Origin: Marinobacter sp. LQ44 | GTDB lineage: Bacteria; Pseudomonadota; Gammaproteobacteria; Pseudomonadales; Oleiphilaceae | Length of the DNA stretch: 64,000 bases | Reading direction: 5' to 3' | NCBI RefSeq assembly: GCF_001447155.2 | Contig: NZ_CP014754.1 | Span: 4,340,001-4,404,000, forward strand | Shown here: positions 1-7,869 of the stretch, one piece after another | Position numbering within the stretch: position 1 is the first letter of the stretch | How the letters are laid out: each line of letters opens with the position of its first letter | Translations under genes and position numbers: made by a program | Notes under the pieces: generated by a model | What the model was told of the DNA's origin: nothing | Seen by the model: the letters and a program-made list of their open reading frames with translations, nothing else | Databases searched by the model: none

Positions 1-56
1 CGGCAAAGTTGCAGAGGCTGACGGGACAGTTTCAGGTCTCTGCCGAGGTTGCCTGA
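1..56 (+). CDS. C-terminal end of a probable methyl-accepting chemotaxis protein (partial)
   Basis: Frame 3 reads a short open tail (AKLQRLTGQFQVSAEVA, then TGA at 54-56). A Leu-x-x-Leu-x-x-x-Phe-x-Val ending is typical of the extreme C-terminus of methyl-accepting chemotaxis receptors. Only 17 residues lie inside the window, so this rests on a very small pattern. The tail converges on the diguanylate cyclase gene that ends at 80. Confidence 0.35.
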   Translation, partial: AKLQRLTGQFQVSAEVA

Positions 57-79
57 CGGATAGTCGCAGCCCGGCGACC

Positions 80-1804
80 TCAGGCCGTCTCTGCGACGTC
101 CGGATTAAACAGATGGTACTGGTTTCGGCCGTCCCGCTTGGACCGATACATAGCGATGTCGGCTCCGTGCAGTAGCTCTTGCACCGTGGTTCCGTCTTCC
201 GGATACAGGCTGATGCCGATGCTGGAGCCGATCTGGATATTGTCGTTATTGATCCTGTAGGGATTTCGGTTCAGCTCGATCAGCCGCTCCGCCACCTGGA
301 TGACGTCCGAAAGCTTGTCGAGTTCCGGCAGCAGCACAATGAACTCATCGCCGCCGAGCCGCGCGAGGGTGTCGTCCTCACGCAGGTAATCGCGCACCCG
401 GGTGGTAAATTGCAGCAGAAGCTCGTCACCGACCGCATGGCCAAGGGTGTCGTTTACCTCTTTGAACTGGTCCAGGTCGATAAACATCACCGCCAGCAAC
501 ATGTCTTTTCGGTGTGCGTGGCGTATGGCATGTTCCAGACGATCTTCCAGCAGTCGCCGGTTGGGAACGCCGGTAAGTGCGTCGTAGTAGGCGAGCTGGC
601 GGATCTGCTCTTCGTTCTTGCGATTCTGGGTAATGTCGGTGAACAGGCCGGCGTAGTGCGTGGTCTGCCCGTGATCATCAGTGATGGCGGTGATGGTCAG
701 GAGTTCCAGGTAAAGCTCGCCGGTTTTGCGCCGGTTCCAGATCTCACCGCGCCAGTAGCCATGGGTTGTCAGGGACTGCCACATGCGCTTGTAGAACTCC
801 GCATCGTGCCGGCCGGAGGATAGTACCTCTGGTGTGCGCCCGATGACCTCGTCCGGACTGTATCCGGTCAGTTGGGTAAAGGCCGGGTTCACGAATTCGA
901 TCCTGACATCCTTGTCGGTCACCATAATGCCTTCGAACGAGGATTCGATAACCCTCTCGGCCAGCTGCAGAGTACGGCGGGACTTTGCCAGCGCCTGGTC
1001 CCGCTGTTCGAGCGCTTCCCGCAGGTCATCCAGGTACATCTGTTCGGCGCCAGCGAGCATATCCTGGTAGCCGATCAGACCGGTCACTTCACCACTCAGG
1101 TTGACCACCGCCAAGTGCCGTATCCGGTGATCAATCAGCAAATCCCGGGCGTGGATCAACGGGTCTTCTTCGTTGACGGTGAGCAGGGGGCGCGTCGCCA
1201 GCTCATGTACCGGAGTGTTGCTGGTGTGGCGGGCGATAAAACGCACCATATCCCTTTCGGTCAGGATGCCCAGTTCACCGTCGCCACAAGTCACCACCAC
1301 CGCATCTGCGTGGTGATGGTGCATCTGGCTGGCTACTTCAGCGAGTGATTGGGTTCCATTGGCCAACAAGGGTGGCCGGGCAACCACGGCCCGGACTTCC
1401 CGGAGTTTCAGGTAGGGTTCCAGCCCCTGATTGAGCGCCAGGTCAGTCTGGGACAAGATGCCAACGGGTGCTTCATTTTCATCGACGACCAGGAAGTGTC
1501 GCTTGCCGCTGTCTCTCAATCTGATGGCTGCCTGGCCGGCGTCCATGGTGCTGGGTAAGGTCAGAACCGGAGAGCTCATCACCGTGCTGACCGGCTGGTT
1601 GAACCGGTCGGGGTCACTGAAATCCAGTGCCAGGGCATCATGTTCTGTCCAGATGCCGATCACCTGATCCTGGTCCGCGATCAGGATCGAGCTAACGGAG
1701 TTTTCCGACATTCGCGCCGCTGCGTCGGCAATACTGGTTTGAGGACTACATTGCAGTAAAAGCCCGCTGTACATAATGCGGGAAATGGGGAGCGGCTGCG
1801 CCAT
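80..1804 (-). CDS. Diguanylate cyclase with four CBS motifs, PAS and GGDEF domains
   Basis: Predicted cytoplasmic enzyme making cyclic di-GMP from two GTP. From the N-terminus it has two tandem CBS pairs (about residues 8-255, possible adenine-nucleotide sensors), a linking coiled segment, a PAS domain (about 290-400) and a GGDEF domain with the intact GGDEF signature near residue 484. An RxxD product-inhibition site (REDD) sits exactly five residues before the signature, so feedback inhibition is expected. There is no EAL domain and no membrane segment. An ATG at 1804 preceded by AGGA is preferred to a TTG start at 1852, giving 574 aa. A His4 run lies in the second CBS pair. The sensed ligands cannot be told from sequence. 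Confidence 0.9.
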   Translation of the reverse strand: MAQPLPISRIMYSGLLLQCSPQTSIADAAARMSENSVSSILIADQDQVIGIWTEHDALALDFSDPDRFNQPVSTVMSSPVLTLPSTMDAGQAAIRLRDSGKRHFLVVDENEAPVGILSQTDLALNQGLEPYLKLREVRAVVARPPLLANGTQSLAEVASQMHHHHADAVVVTCGDGELGILTERDMVRFIARHTSNTPVHELATRPLLTVNEEDPLIHARDLLIDHRIRHLAVVNLSGEVTGLIGYQDMLAGAEQMYLDDLREALEQRDQALAKSRRTLQLAERVIESSFEGIMVTDKDVRIEFVNPAFTQLTGYSPDEVIGRTPEVLSSGRHDAEFYKRMWQSLTTHGYWRGEIWNRRKTGELYLELLTITAITDDHGQTTHYAGLFTDITQNRKNEEQIRQLAYYDALTGVPNRRLLEDRLEHAIRHAHRKDMLLAVMFIDLDQFKEVNDTLGHAVGDELLLQFTTRVRDYLREDDTLARLGGDEFIVLLPELDKLSDVIQVAERLIELNRNPYRINNDNIQIGSSIGISLYPEDGTTVQELLHGADIAMYRSKRDGRNQYHLFNPDVAETA

Positions 1805-1870
1805 CGATAATCCTGTTTTTATCAGCGTTTTATCACCGCTCCAGTTTAGCAACGACCGGCCTCCGCTGCC

Positions 1871-2110
1871 TTAACTTTCACGTAGCTGCAGGGCTTTCAC
1901 TTTAGCTGGTTCAGTGGCTTCGGTCTCGAACACTTTCTACACCTGCTTCAGGCCATCCAGGTCGCGTACTTCGGATACCTTGCGGGCCTGATCCATGGCA
2001 ACGTCGGCATAGCGACGAAAGGCTTCCATCTGCATTTCGGTAGCTTTACTGAACTGGGCGAACAGGGTTTGGTTCAGACGGTTGGCTTTTTCGAAAAGGT
2101 CTGTGCTCAT
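1871..2110 (-). pseudogene. Phasin-family gene, disrupted by a premature stop and probably an internal deletion
   Basis: A good start (ATG at 2108-2110 behind AAGGAG) opens a reading frame beginning MSTDLFEKANRLNQ. It continues with the amphipathic, Gln/Ala/Met-rich helix expected of small phasins, the proteins that coat polyhydroxyalkanoate granules. After 57 codons an in-frame TAG occurs at 1937-1939. The same frame then resumes with KVFETEATEPAKVKA, which resembles a phasin C-terminal tail, and ends with TAA at 1871-1873. The whole frame is only 79 codons, while phasins of this kind are usually over 100 residues, so the central part appears to be missing as well. The 57-aa peptide could still be made. 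I infer a recent pseudogene. Confidence 0.6.
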
Positions 2111-2250
2111 TTAATACAACTCCTTTGTATATGGGATGACTGAGCAGCTAGTCTACCGTATGGGGAATGACACGATTTTGACAGGCGTCAAACCCGGATT
2201 CAGCATATTCTCTAGGGTATAGACCAATAACAACCCGCCGGGAGATGGCC

Positions 2251-2571
2251 ATGAGCAATCGCAAATCTGAACTTGAAACCCTGAAAGCCGATCTTGAAGC
2301 CAGACTGGTGCGTTACCAGGCCCATCAGCGTCGTGAAACCGGTGCCCTCGACAAGGATTTTGAAGAGCAGGCAACCCAGACCCAGAACGATGAAGTAGTG
2401 GATTCCCTGGAAGCGGAAACCCGGGCAGAACTGGTGCAGATTGCCCATGCTCTGGATCGTATGAATAGCGGGCTTGGGGACGAGTGCGAGAAGTGTGGTG
2501 AGGAGATTGACCCCAGACGTTTGCAGGTGTTGCCTTACACCACAGTTTGTGTAAATTGCGCCGCTGACTGA
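2251..2571 (+). CDS. DksA/TraR-family zinc-finger protein
   Basis: A 106-aa protein with a charged N-terminal coiled coil (about residues 1-70) followed by a C4 zinc finger (CEKC near residue 80, CVNC near the end). This is the layout of short DksA/TraR relatives that enter the secondary channel of RNA polymerase. It is shorter than classical DksA (about 150 aa), and I do not see the acidic Asp-x-x-Asp tip typical of DksA, so a ppGpp-cofactor role is uncertain. The ATG at 2251 is preferred to the one at 2245 because GGGAG is spaced six bases from it but abuts the earlier one. The symporter gene follows after 38 bases. Confidence 0.8.
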   Translation: MSNRKSELETLKADLEARLVRYQAHQRRETGALDKDFEEQATQTQNDEVVDSLEAETRAELVQIAHALDRMNSGLGDECEKCGEEIDPRRLQVLPYTTVCVNCAAD

Positions 2572-2609
2572 GCAGGCCAATCCATCGTCCCAAACCAGGG
2601 TGGTACTAC

Positions 2610-4073
2610 ATGACAGCAACGCACTCTTCTGAGAGCAAACCCAGGGGGTTACCCAAAAGCCAGGTTATCGGTTTCTTGCTGGGTGTCCTGTTTCTTCTTA
2701 TAACCCTTATGGTGCCGGCGCCGGCGACTATGAGTCCGGAAGCTTGGGCGGCATTGGGGCTGATGTTGCTGATGGCAACCTGGTGGTCAACCGAAGCCAT
2801 CCCGATTCCTGCAACCGCATTACTGCCGATTGTACTGATCCCGGCCCTGGGGCTGGGATCCATTGGTCAGGCGACGTCACCTTACGCCAATCCGATCATT
2901 TTTCTGTTCCTGGGTGGTTTTACCCTGGGGCTGGCCATGCAGCGATGGAACCTGCATCGTCGAATAGCTCTGCTCACGCTCAGGGCCGTGGGTGACCAGC
3001 CCAAGCGCCAGGTGGCCGGGTTCATGTTGGCCACCGCATTTCTCAGCATGTGGGTCAGCAATACGGCCACGGCCATCATGATGTTGCCCATAGGTTTGTC
3101 TGTGGTGGCGATGATGGATAGCTCCAACCCTGAGGGTGTTCGGCGCTATGCAACCGCCTTGCTGTTAGCCATTGCCTATTCGGCGAGTATTGGCGGAATT
3201 GCCACCCTGATTGGCACGCCGCCTAATGCCTTGTTGGCGGCGTACCTGAGCGAAAACCAGGGCATTTCCGTGGGTTTTGCCCAATGGATGCTGCTGGGTG
3301 TGCCGGTATCGGTGGTCATGCTGGTTCTTGCCTGGTGGTGGTTGACCCGTAAGGATTTCGGTATTGGGGGCTCGGCAGACAGCGGTGAGATGATTCGTGA
3401 TGAGCTGGCCAAGCTCGGCGCTATGAGCCGGGGTGAAAAGCTGGTTGCCCTGGTGTTTCTGGTCACGGCGGCCGCCTGGATTTTCCGGCCTTTGTTGTCC
3501 GCCAACCTGATGCCGTGGCTCAGCGATACCGGTATCGCGATTGCGGCTGCCATTGCCATGTTTGTTATTCCTGTTAACACCGCCGAGCGGGTGTTTGTGC
3601 TGGACTGGGATTCGGCCAACAAGCTGCCCTGGGGTGTGCTCCTGCTATTCGGTGGTGGTCTGGCCATGGCGGGTGTTATCAGTAGCTCAGGGCTGGCGGA
3701 GTGGATTGCCCAAAGCCTTGGTGTTGCCGGGGCGTTGCCGACACTGGTTATGATTGTTCTGGTGGCTACCGTCATTATTTTTCTGACGGAAGTGACCAGC
3801 AATACCGCCACCGCCGCAGCGTTCCTGCCCCTGTTGGGTGCCCTGGCCATGTCGCAGGGTGTGTCGCCGTTGTTGCTGACGGTGCCTGCGGCCATCGCGG
3901 CCAGTTGTGCCTTTATGATGCCGGTAGCGACTCCGCCCAACGCGATTGTGTTTTCCAGTGGCCATATGCGAATTGCCGATATGATTCGTGCCGGCTTTGC
4001 CCTGAACATTATCGGCATCATCGTTGTTACCCTGCTCAGCTACCTGCTACTCGGGATTGTCTTTACCCTCTGA
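2610..4073 (+). CDS. SLC13/DASS-family sodium:di/tricarboxylate (anion) symporter
   Basis: A 487-aa polytopic inner-membrane protein with about 12 hydrophobic segments. It carries the two Ser-Asn-Thr substrate/sodium motifs of the divalent anion:Na+ symporter family, one in SNTATAIMML (about residue 150) and one in TSNTATAAAFLP (about 400), each followed by a Pro-rich helix break. Family members import succinate, malate, fumarate, citrate or sulfate with Na+; the substrate cannot be fixed here, but C4-dicarboxylates are likely in a marine heterotroph. The small zinc-finger gene upstream may share a transcript. A very strong hairpin lies 31 bases downstream. Confidence 0.88.
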   Translation: MTATHSSESKPRGLPKSQVIGFLLGVLFLLITLMVPAPATMSPEAWAALGLMLLMATWWSTEAIPIPATALLPIVLIPALGLGSIGQATSPYANPIIFLFLGGFTLGLAMQRWNLHRRIALLTLRAVGDQPKRQVAGFMLATAFLSMWVSNTATAIMMLPIGLSVVAMMDSSNPEGVRRYATALLLAIAYSASIGGIATLIGTPPNALLAAYLSENQGISVGFAQWMLLGVPVSVVMLVLAWWWLTRKDFGIGGSADSGEMIRDELAKLGAMSRGEKLVALVFLVTAAAWIFRPLLSANLMPWLSDTGIAIAAAIAMFVIPVNTAERVFVLDWDSANKLPWGVLLLFGGGLAMAGVISSSGLAEWIAQSLGVAGALPTLVMIVLVATVIIFLTEVTSNTATAAAFLPLLGALAMSQGVSPLLLTVPAAIAASCAFMMPVATPPNAIVFSSGHMRIADMIRAGFALNIIGIIVVTLLSYLLLGIVFTL

Positions 4074-4103
4074 TGGGGTACCTTGCCCATCGGTTTTCCT
4101 TCC

Positions 4104-4142
4104 CACCTGCCTGTTTCCGATACCTTCGGGAACAGGCGGGTG
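4104..4142. terminator. Strong 17-bp hairpin without a T tract between the symporter gene and the envelope operon
   Basis: Left arm 4104-4120 (CACCTGCCTGTTTCCGA) pairs along its whole length with right arm 4126-4142 (two G-T pairs on the RNA), leaving a 5-base loop TACCT. No T run follows on either strand, so classical intrinsic termination is not supported. It may stop or protect the 3' end of the symporter mRNA, or act as a leader element. The rest of 4143-4315 shows nothing I can name. Confidence 0.45.
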
Positions 4143-4315
4143 TTGCCGGCTACCTTGAGCCTTGAACCAGTTCTCAGTCCATCCATGTCAGGCCCCTTCT
4201 GCAGCGACAGATTTGAGGCACAGTTATCTTTAAGCCAGTCGCGATTTCGGTATCGTACCGTAACAACATGTAACCCGATAAGTTGCACGTCTAATAAAAA
4301 CAGGGACTTTCCAAG

Positions 4316-5116
4316 ATGCTGCTGGTGCTGGCCGGATCCATTCTCACGTTCACTATGGTGCAGGAAGCCACCGAGGTTGAGCCGTTTGATCGGGGCACGA
4401 TTGTTATCCAGCAGAACGTGGACACCAGCCCGGCGCTGCTACGTTCTGATGTTCGGGTTGAGCCTCTGGTTGAACAGAAATTCCGTAATATCGTGCGTCA
4501 GGCATACGACTACAGCTGCGGCAGTGCGGCACTGACAACCGTCCTGAATTTCTATCTGGGCAGAAATCTGTCTGAACGTCAGGTGATGGAAGGATTGCTC
4601 CACTACGGTGAAAGTGAGCGCATTGTTCAGCGCCGGGCGTTTTCAATGTTGGACATGAAACGACTGGTCACTGCCCTGGGTTATCCCTCCGGTGGCTTCC
4701 GGGCCAAGATTGATGACCTCATGGAGCTGGACCACCCCGCCATCGTTCCCATCGATCACGCCGGTTTCAAGCATTTTGTGGTGCTCAGGACCATTCGTGA
4801 CGGGCGGGTATACCTGGCGGATCCTGCCGTTGGCAACATCTCCTTCACGCTCGATCAGTTCGAAGAAAAATGGGACGACAACGTTCTGTTTATCGTTTTT
4901 CCGGGTAGCGACAAGCCGCTGGATAACCTTGAACTCAAAGAAGAAGATCTGCGATTTGTGGATGACCAGACAATGACCCTGCTGGCGTTACAGCAAATGC
5001 CTGTATTCCATGAATCTACCGAAAGACGTATCCAGAATGTGCTCGAACGTCAGAAAAACAACCCGGACGGCAGCGTAGAGAATACTCGAAAACAGCTGTA
5101 CTACCGCCGCAACTAA
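4316..5116 (+). CDS. C39-like (bacteriocin-processing type) cysteine peptidase, exported
   Basis: A 266-aa protein with a hydrophobic N-terminus (residues 1-15, signal peptide or anchor) and a papain-like peptidase C39 domain. The catalytic set is visible: Gln62 (oxyanion hole), Cys68 in YDYSCGSAAL, His153 in FKHFVVL and Asp169 in YLADPA. C39 enzymes usually cut after double-Gly leaders and are often fused to ABC exporters; this one is free-standing, like FapD of the Pseudomonas functional-amyloid system. A roughly 70-residue charged tail follows the domain. It is the first gene of a four-gene operon whose second gene is FapF-like, which supports a role in processing a secreted substrate. No double-Gly substrate is evident nearby. 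Confidence 0.75.
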   Translation: MLLVLAGSILTFTMVQEATEVEPFDRGTIVIQQNVDTSPALLRSDVRVEPLVEQKFRNIVRQAYDYSCGSAALTTVLNFYLGRNLSERQVMEGLLHYGESERIVQRRAFSMLDMKRLVTALGYPSGGFRAKIDDLMELDHPAIVPIDHAGFKHFVVLRTIRDGRVYLADPAVGNISFTLDQFEEKWDDNVLFIVFPGSDKPLDNLELKEEDLRFVDDQTMTLLALQQMPVFHESTERRIQNVLERQKNNPDGSVENTRKQLYYRRN

Positions 5117-5172
5117 TTTTTCGGGTGGTAAGCCCGGAACAGGAATAAAACCAATAAAAGTAGGGAGTCAGG

Positions 5173-6183
5173 ATGAATCGTTGGTTAGTGCGAGGCTTTA
5201 TCCTTGTTTCCGCCTCGGGTCTGCTTCCGGCCATGTCAGTGGCGCAGGATGGCAATGTTGATCAGGCGCGGGAAGCGCTGGCCCGTCAGGAAGGCGATGA
5301 GGATGCCACAAGGCAGTTGGAGGAAGTGTTCCAGGCGGCGGAAAAGAACTATTCGCTGCAGAAAAAGGGCACTCACTCCCTGAACTATTCCTTTGACTAC
5401 TCCTACACCGGTGACCAGCGTCTCGATCTAGCCATTACCAATGGTTCGGTCAGGAATCTTGATGTTGTGCCCACAGCCACGCACAACTTCACCAACGCTT
5501 TCTCATACGACTACGGCCTGCTGGATAACCTGACCATCGGCACGCGTATTCCCCTGGTGGTGAAATACGACACCGAGGACGAATTGTCCGTGTATGACTT
5601 CGGCGACATCTCTTTTACCGGCCGCTGGCAGCCGTTCGCTTACGTGCCGGGCAAGGTATCGACCACCTTCTTTGGAACGCTGACCTCGAAAACCGGTGTC
5701 AGCCCCTATGAAATTGACATCAAGGAGCAGCTGTCCACGGGCAGCGGATATTACTCCATCGGCGGCGGCCTCAGTATGTCGAAGGTGTTGGACCCGGTGG
5801 TGGTCTTCGGCTCGGTCAGTGCTACCTACAACATTGAAGAGGATGGTCTGGAGCAGGTCCGGGGCGCTCGCCTGCTGACCAAGGTTGAGCCCGGCTTCGG
5901 GTTGTCCGGTTCTGCCGGTTTTGCCTACTCGCTGTCTTACGATATTTCCCTGAGCATTTCCGCCCAGCTCAGTTACAGCGATGAAACTGTGCTCACGTTC
6001 CGCAATGGCGATCAAGCCGTTGCACAAGACCAGATGACCGGCTTTCTGAGCATGTCTCTGGGTACCCGGGTGAGTGACACCACCATCGTCAACACCAGCC
6101 TGGGCATTGGGCTGACCGAAGATGCTCCGGATTTCTCCCTGGGTATATCCCTGCCCATTAATTTCTCCGGCCTCAAAGAGTGA
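5173..6183 (+). CDS. FapF-like outer-membrane beta-barrel protein
   Basis: A 336-aa protein with a signal peptide (cleavage near SVA-QD, residue 25), then a short polar helix rich in Glu/Gln/Arg (about 28-60) and then a run of alternating amphipathic strands to the end. A coiled-coil plug leading into a barrel, with conserved Asn/Tyr-rich strands and a leading Leu-x-Ile-Gly-x-Arg-Ile-Pro strand, matches the FapF/phenol-degradation MetA-like family. FapF is the amyloid secretion pore of Pseudomonas. GGGAG lies six bases before the ATG. It sits 56 bases after the C39-like peptidase gene, the same pairing (FapD/FapF) as in fap operons, but no FapB/FapC-type amyloid subunit is visible here. Its cargo is unknown. 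Confidence 0.65.
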   Translation: MNRWLVRGFILVSASGLLPAMSVAQDGNVDQAREALARQEGDEDATRQLEEVFQAAEKNYSLQKKGTHSLNYSFDYSYTGDQRLDLAITNGSVRNLDVVPTATHNFTNAFSYDYGLLDNLTIGTRIPLVVKYDTEDELSVYDFGDISFTGRWQPFAYVPGKVSTTFFGTLTSKTGVSPYEIDIKEQLSTGSGYYSIGGGLSMSKVLDPVVVFGSVSATYNIEEDGLEQVRGARLLTKVEPGFGLSGSAGFAYSLSYDISLSISAQLSYSDETVLTFRNGDQAVAQDQMTGFLSMSLGTRVSDTTIVNTSLGIGLTEDAPDFSLGISLPINFSGLKE

Positions 6184-6221
6184 TTGGAGCTGCAGACGAT
6201 TTAAGGGAAGGGACGAATTTC

Positions 6222-7847
6222 ATGGCACATTTCAGCCAAACAAAGCAGCTTCTGGGGGCCGTCATCGCCGCGACACTCTCATGTGGAGCACAGGCGCAGC
6301 TTGCCCAGAATCTCACCATCCATCCCAAGGCGTTGGCGCTGGGCAATGCCGTGACAGCGGATCCACCCGGTGTCATGGCCATCCATTATAATCCGGCGGG
6401 CCTGACCAAACTGAAAGACCGGCAACTTGAGGTAAACCTCCTGAGTGTTTACCTGGACATCGATGCCGACTTTATTGCTCCGGATGGTTATGAAATCTTC
6501 GGTATCGACGGACTTGAAATCGACCCGAACACGGGAAAACAGCGGGATCCCGTGGCCAATACCCACAGTCATACCAACAATGTTGCACTCTACGTTCCGG
6601 GGTTCGGGATTCTGAAAGCGCCACCGGGCCCTGCGGTTGCGCCGTCAGCTGGCATCAGCATCAATCCTCCGGGGTCAAAACTGACCTTTGCCAACGCTTT
6701 CTACCTGCCGCTGGCTGCAGGTTTCTATCGGGACAAGGATGATCCGGGCCGTTACCAACCCCAGGCCACGGCTTTGCAGCGCACCACCTATCTGTCGCCA
6801 AGCGTTGGTTATGAAATCAATGACCAGTGGTCGGTGGGTGCGGGTATTCACCTGTCACACATGGGTATTGCCGCCGATCAGTATATGCGGGCGCCCAACA
6901 TGTTGTTGGGTGTTGCGGAAGTGCTTCAGGATGCGTTCAACTGTGAGAGTGGCGATGAGCCCCTGCAGCCCTGGCTGGCCCTGTGTGGCGGTAACGTGGG
7001 CCCCTGGGATGATATTGGTGCTTTGAGCATCAATGTTCAGGAAACCATATCGCCAACCTACACCCTGGGGGTGCTCTGGGAGCCGAACGACTGGTTTCGC
7101 TGGGGGGCAAGCTATACCTCTGAAGCGGACATGAACCTCAAAGGGACGTTCGAGATCCAGTACACCGACGACTGGTCCGGTTTCTGGCAGAGTGTTAACG
7201 GTTCGGTATTGGGGGCTATTACCTCTGCCATCCTGAGCCTGCCGTCTGGGGCACCCCGGGAAGCGGGTAATGTCAGCATGGATCTGGTCTACCCACAGCA
7301 TTTCCAGACCGGTATCAGTGTCGATGTTCACCCCAAACTGACGTTGAATGCTGATGTGGGTTGGACAGACTACGCCCAGTGGGATGCCTTCGTGTTCCGC
7401 TTTGACCGAAATCTGGAATTCCTGAACGCGGCGCGGATTCTGTCGCCCGACAATGCAACGCCAAACACTCTCCGACTGCCGCTGGGCTTCAAGAGTCAGT
7501 GGAACTGGGCGTTTGGTGCTGAGTTCCATGCGTCATCACGACTGGATCTACGGGCCGGTGTCGAGATTCGAGACTCAGTCATTCCCGATGACCAGCGATC
7601 GATCATGGCACCGTTCGGTGGCGCCAATCTCTACAGCATCGGGATGGGGTACAAGTGGGACAAAAACACCGAGATCGATATGAACCTGTCCTACCTGCAG
7701 TCCATTGAAACCATTCCGGCCAATACCAGCTGCAACGTGAACTGTGACAACATCACCAATATCATCTATAACCCCTATGCCGGGCTGGATATCAAAACCT
7801 CGTTGCGGGTGGTCATGGCGGGGCTGAGCTTCCGGACCAAGTTCTGA
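6222..7847 (+). CDS. OmpP1/FadL-family outer-membrane transporter
   Basis: A 541-aa outer-membrane protein with signal peptide (cleavage near AQA-QL, residue 25), an N-terminal hatch segment with the FadL-type NPAGL motif (in HYNPAGLTKL), many amphipathic strands and a C-terminal Phe suited to BAM assembly. FadL proteins take up long-chain fatty acids or hydrophobic compounds; in Marinobacter a FadL relative (AupA) serves alkane uptake, but identity with it cannot be claimed. The ATG at 6222 behind AAGGGA is preferred to an upstream GTG at 6180. A Cys pair in an acidic loop (about 244/260) and another in NTSCNVNCDN near the end may form disulfides. It is the third gene of the operon, 38 bases after the FapF-like gene. 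Confidence 0.85.
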   Translation: MAHFSQTKQLLGAVIAATLSCGAQAQLAQNLTIHPKALALGNAVTADPPGVMAIHYNPAGLTKLKDRQLEVNLLSVYLDIDADFIAPDGYEIFGIDGLEIDPNTGKQRDPVANTHSHTNNVALYVPGFGILKAPPGPAVAPSAGISINPPGSKLTFANAFYLPLAAGFYRDKDDPGRYQPQATALQRTTYLSPSVGYEINDQWSVGAGIHLSHMGIAADQYMRAPNMLLGVAEVLQDAFNCESGDEPLQPWLALCGGNVGPWDDIGALSINVQETISPTYTLGVLWEPNDWFRWGASYTSEADMNLKGTFEIQYTDDWSGFWQSVNGSVLGAITSAILSLPSGAPREAGNVSMDLVYPQHFQTGISVDVHPKLTLNADVGWTDYAQWDAFVFRFDRNLEFLNAARILSPDNATPNTLRLPLGFKSQWNWAFGAEFHASSRLDLRAGVEIRDSVIPDDQRSIMAPFGGANLYSIGMGYKWDKNTEIDMNLSYLQSIETIPANTSCNVNCDNITNIIYNPYAGLDIKTSLRVVMAGLSFRTKF

Positions 7848-7869
7848 TTGTTGCTGGCGGGAAACGGGT

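Noticed and set aside
1937..1939. Possible stop-codon readthrough or recoding in the phasin-like gene
   Set aside because: No recoding signal is seen and the frame is also too short, so decay is simpler.
2178..2211. TTGACA with TATTCT as promoter of the DksA-type gene
   Set aside because: The spacer is 22 bases, too long for a sigma-70 promoter, and closer -10 candidates are weak.
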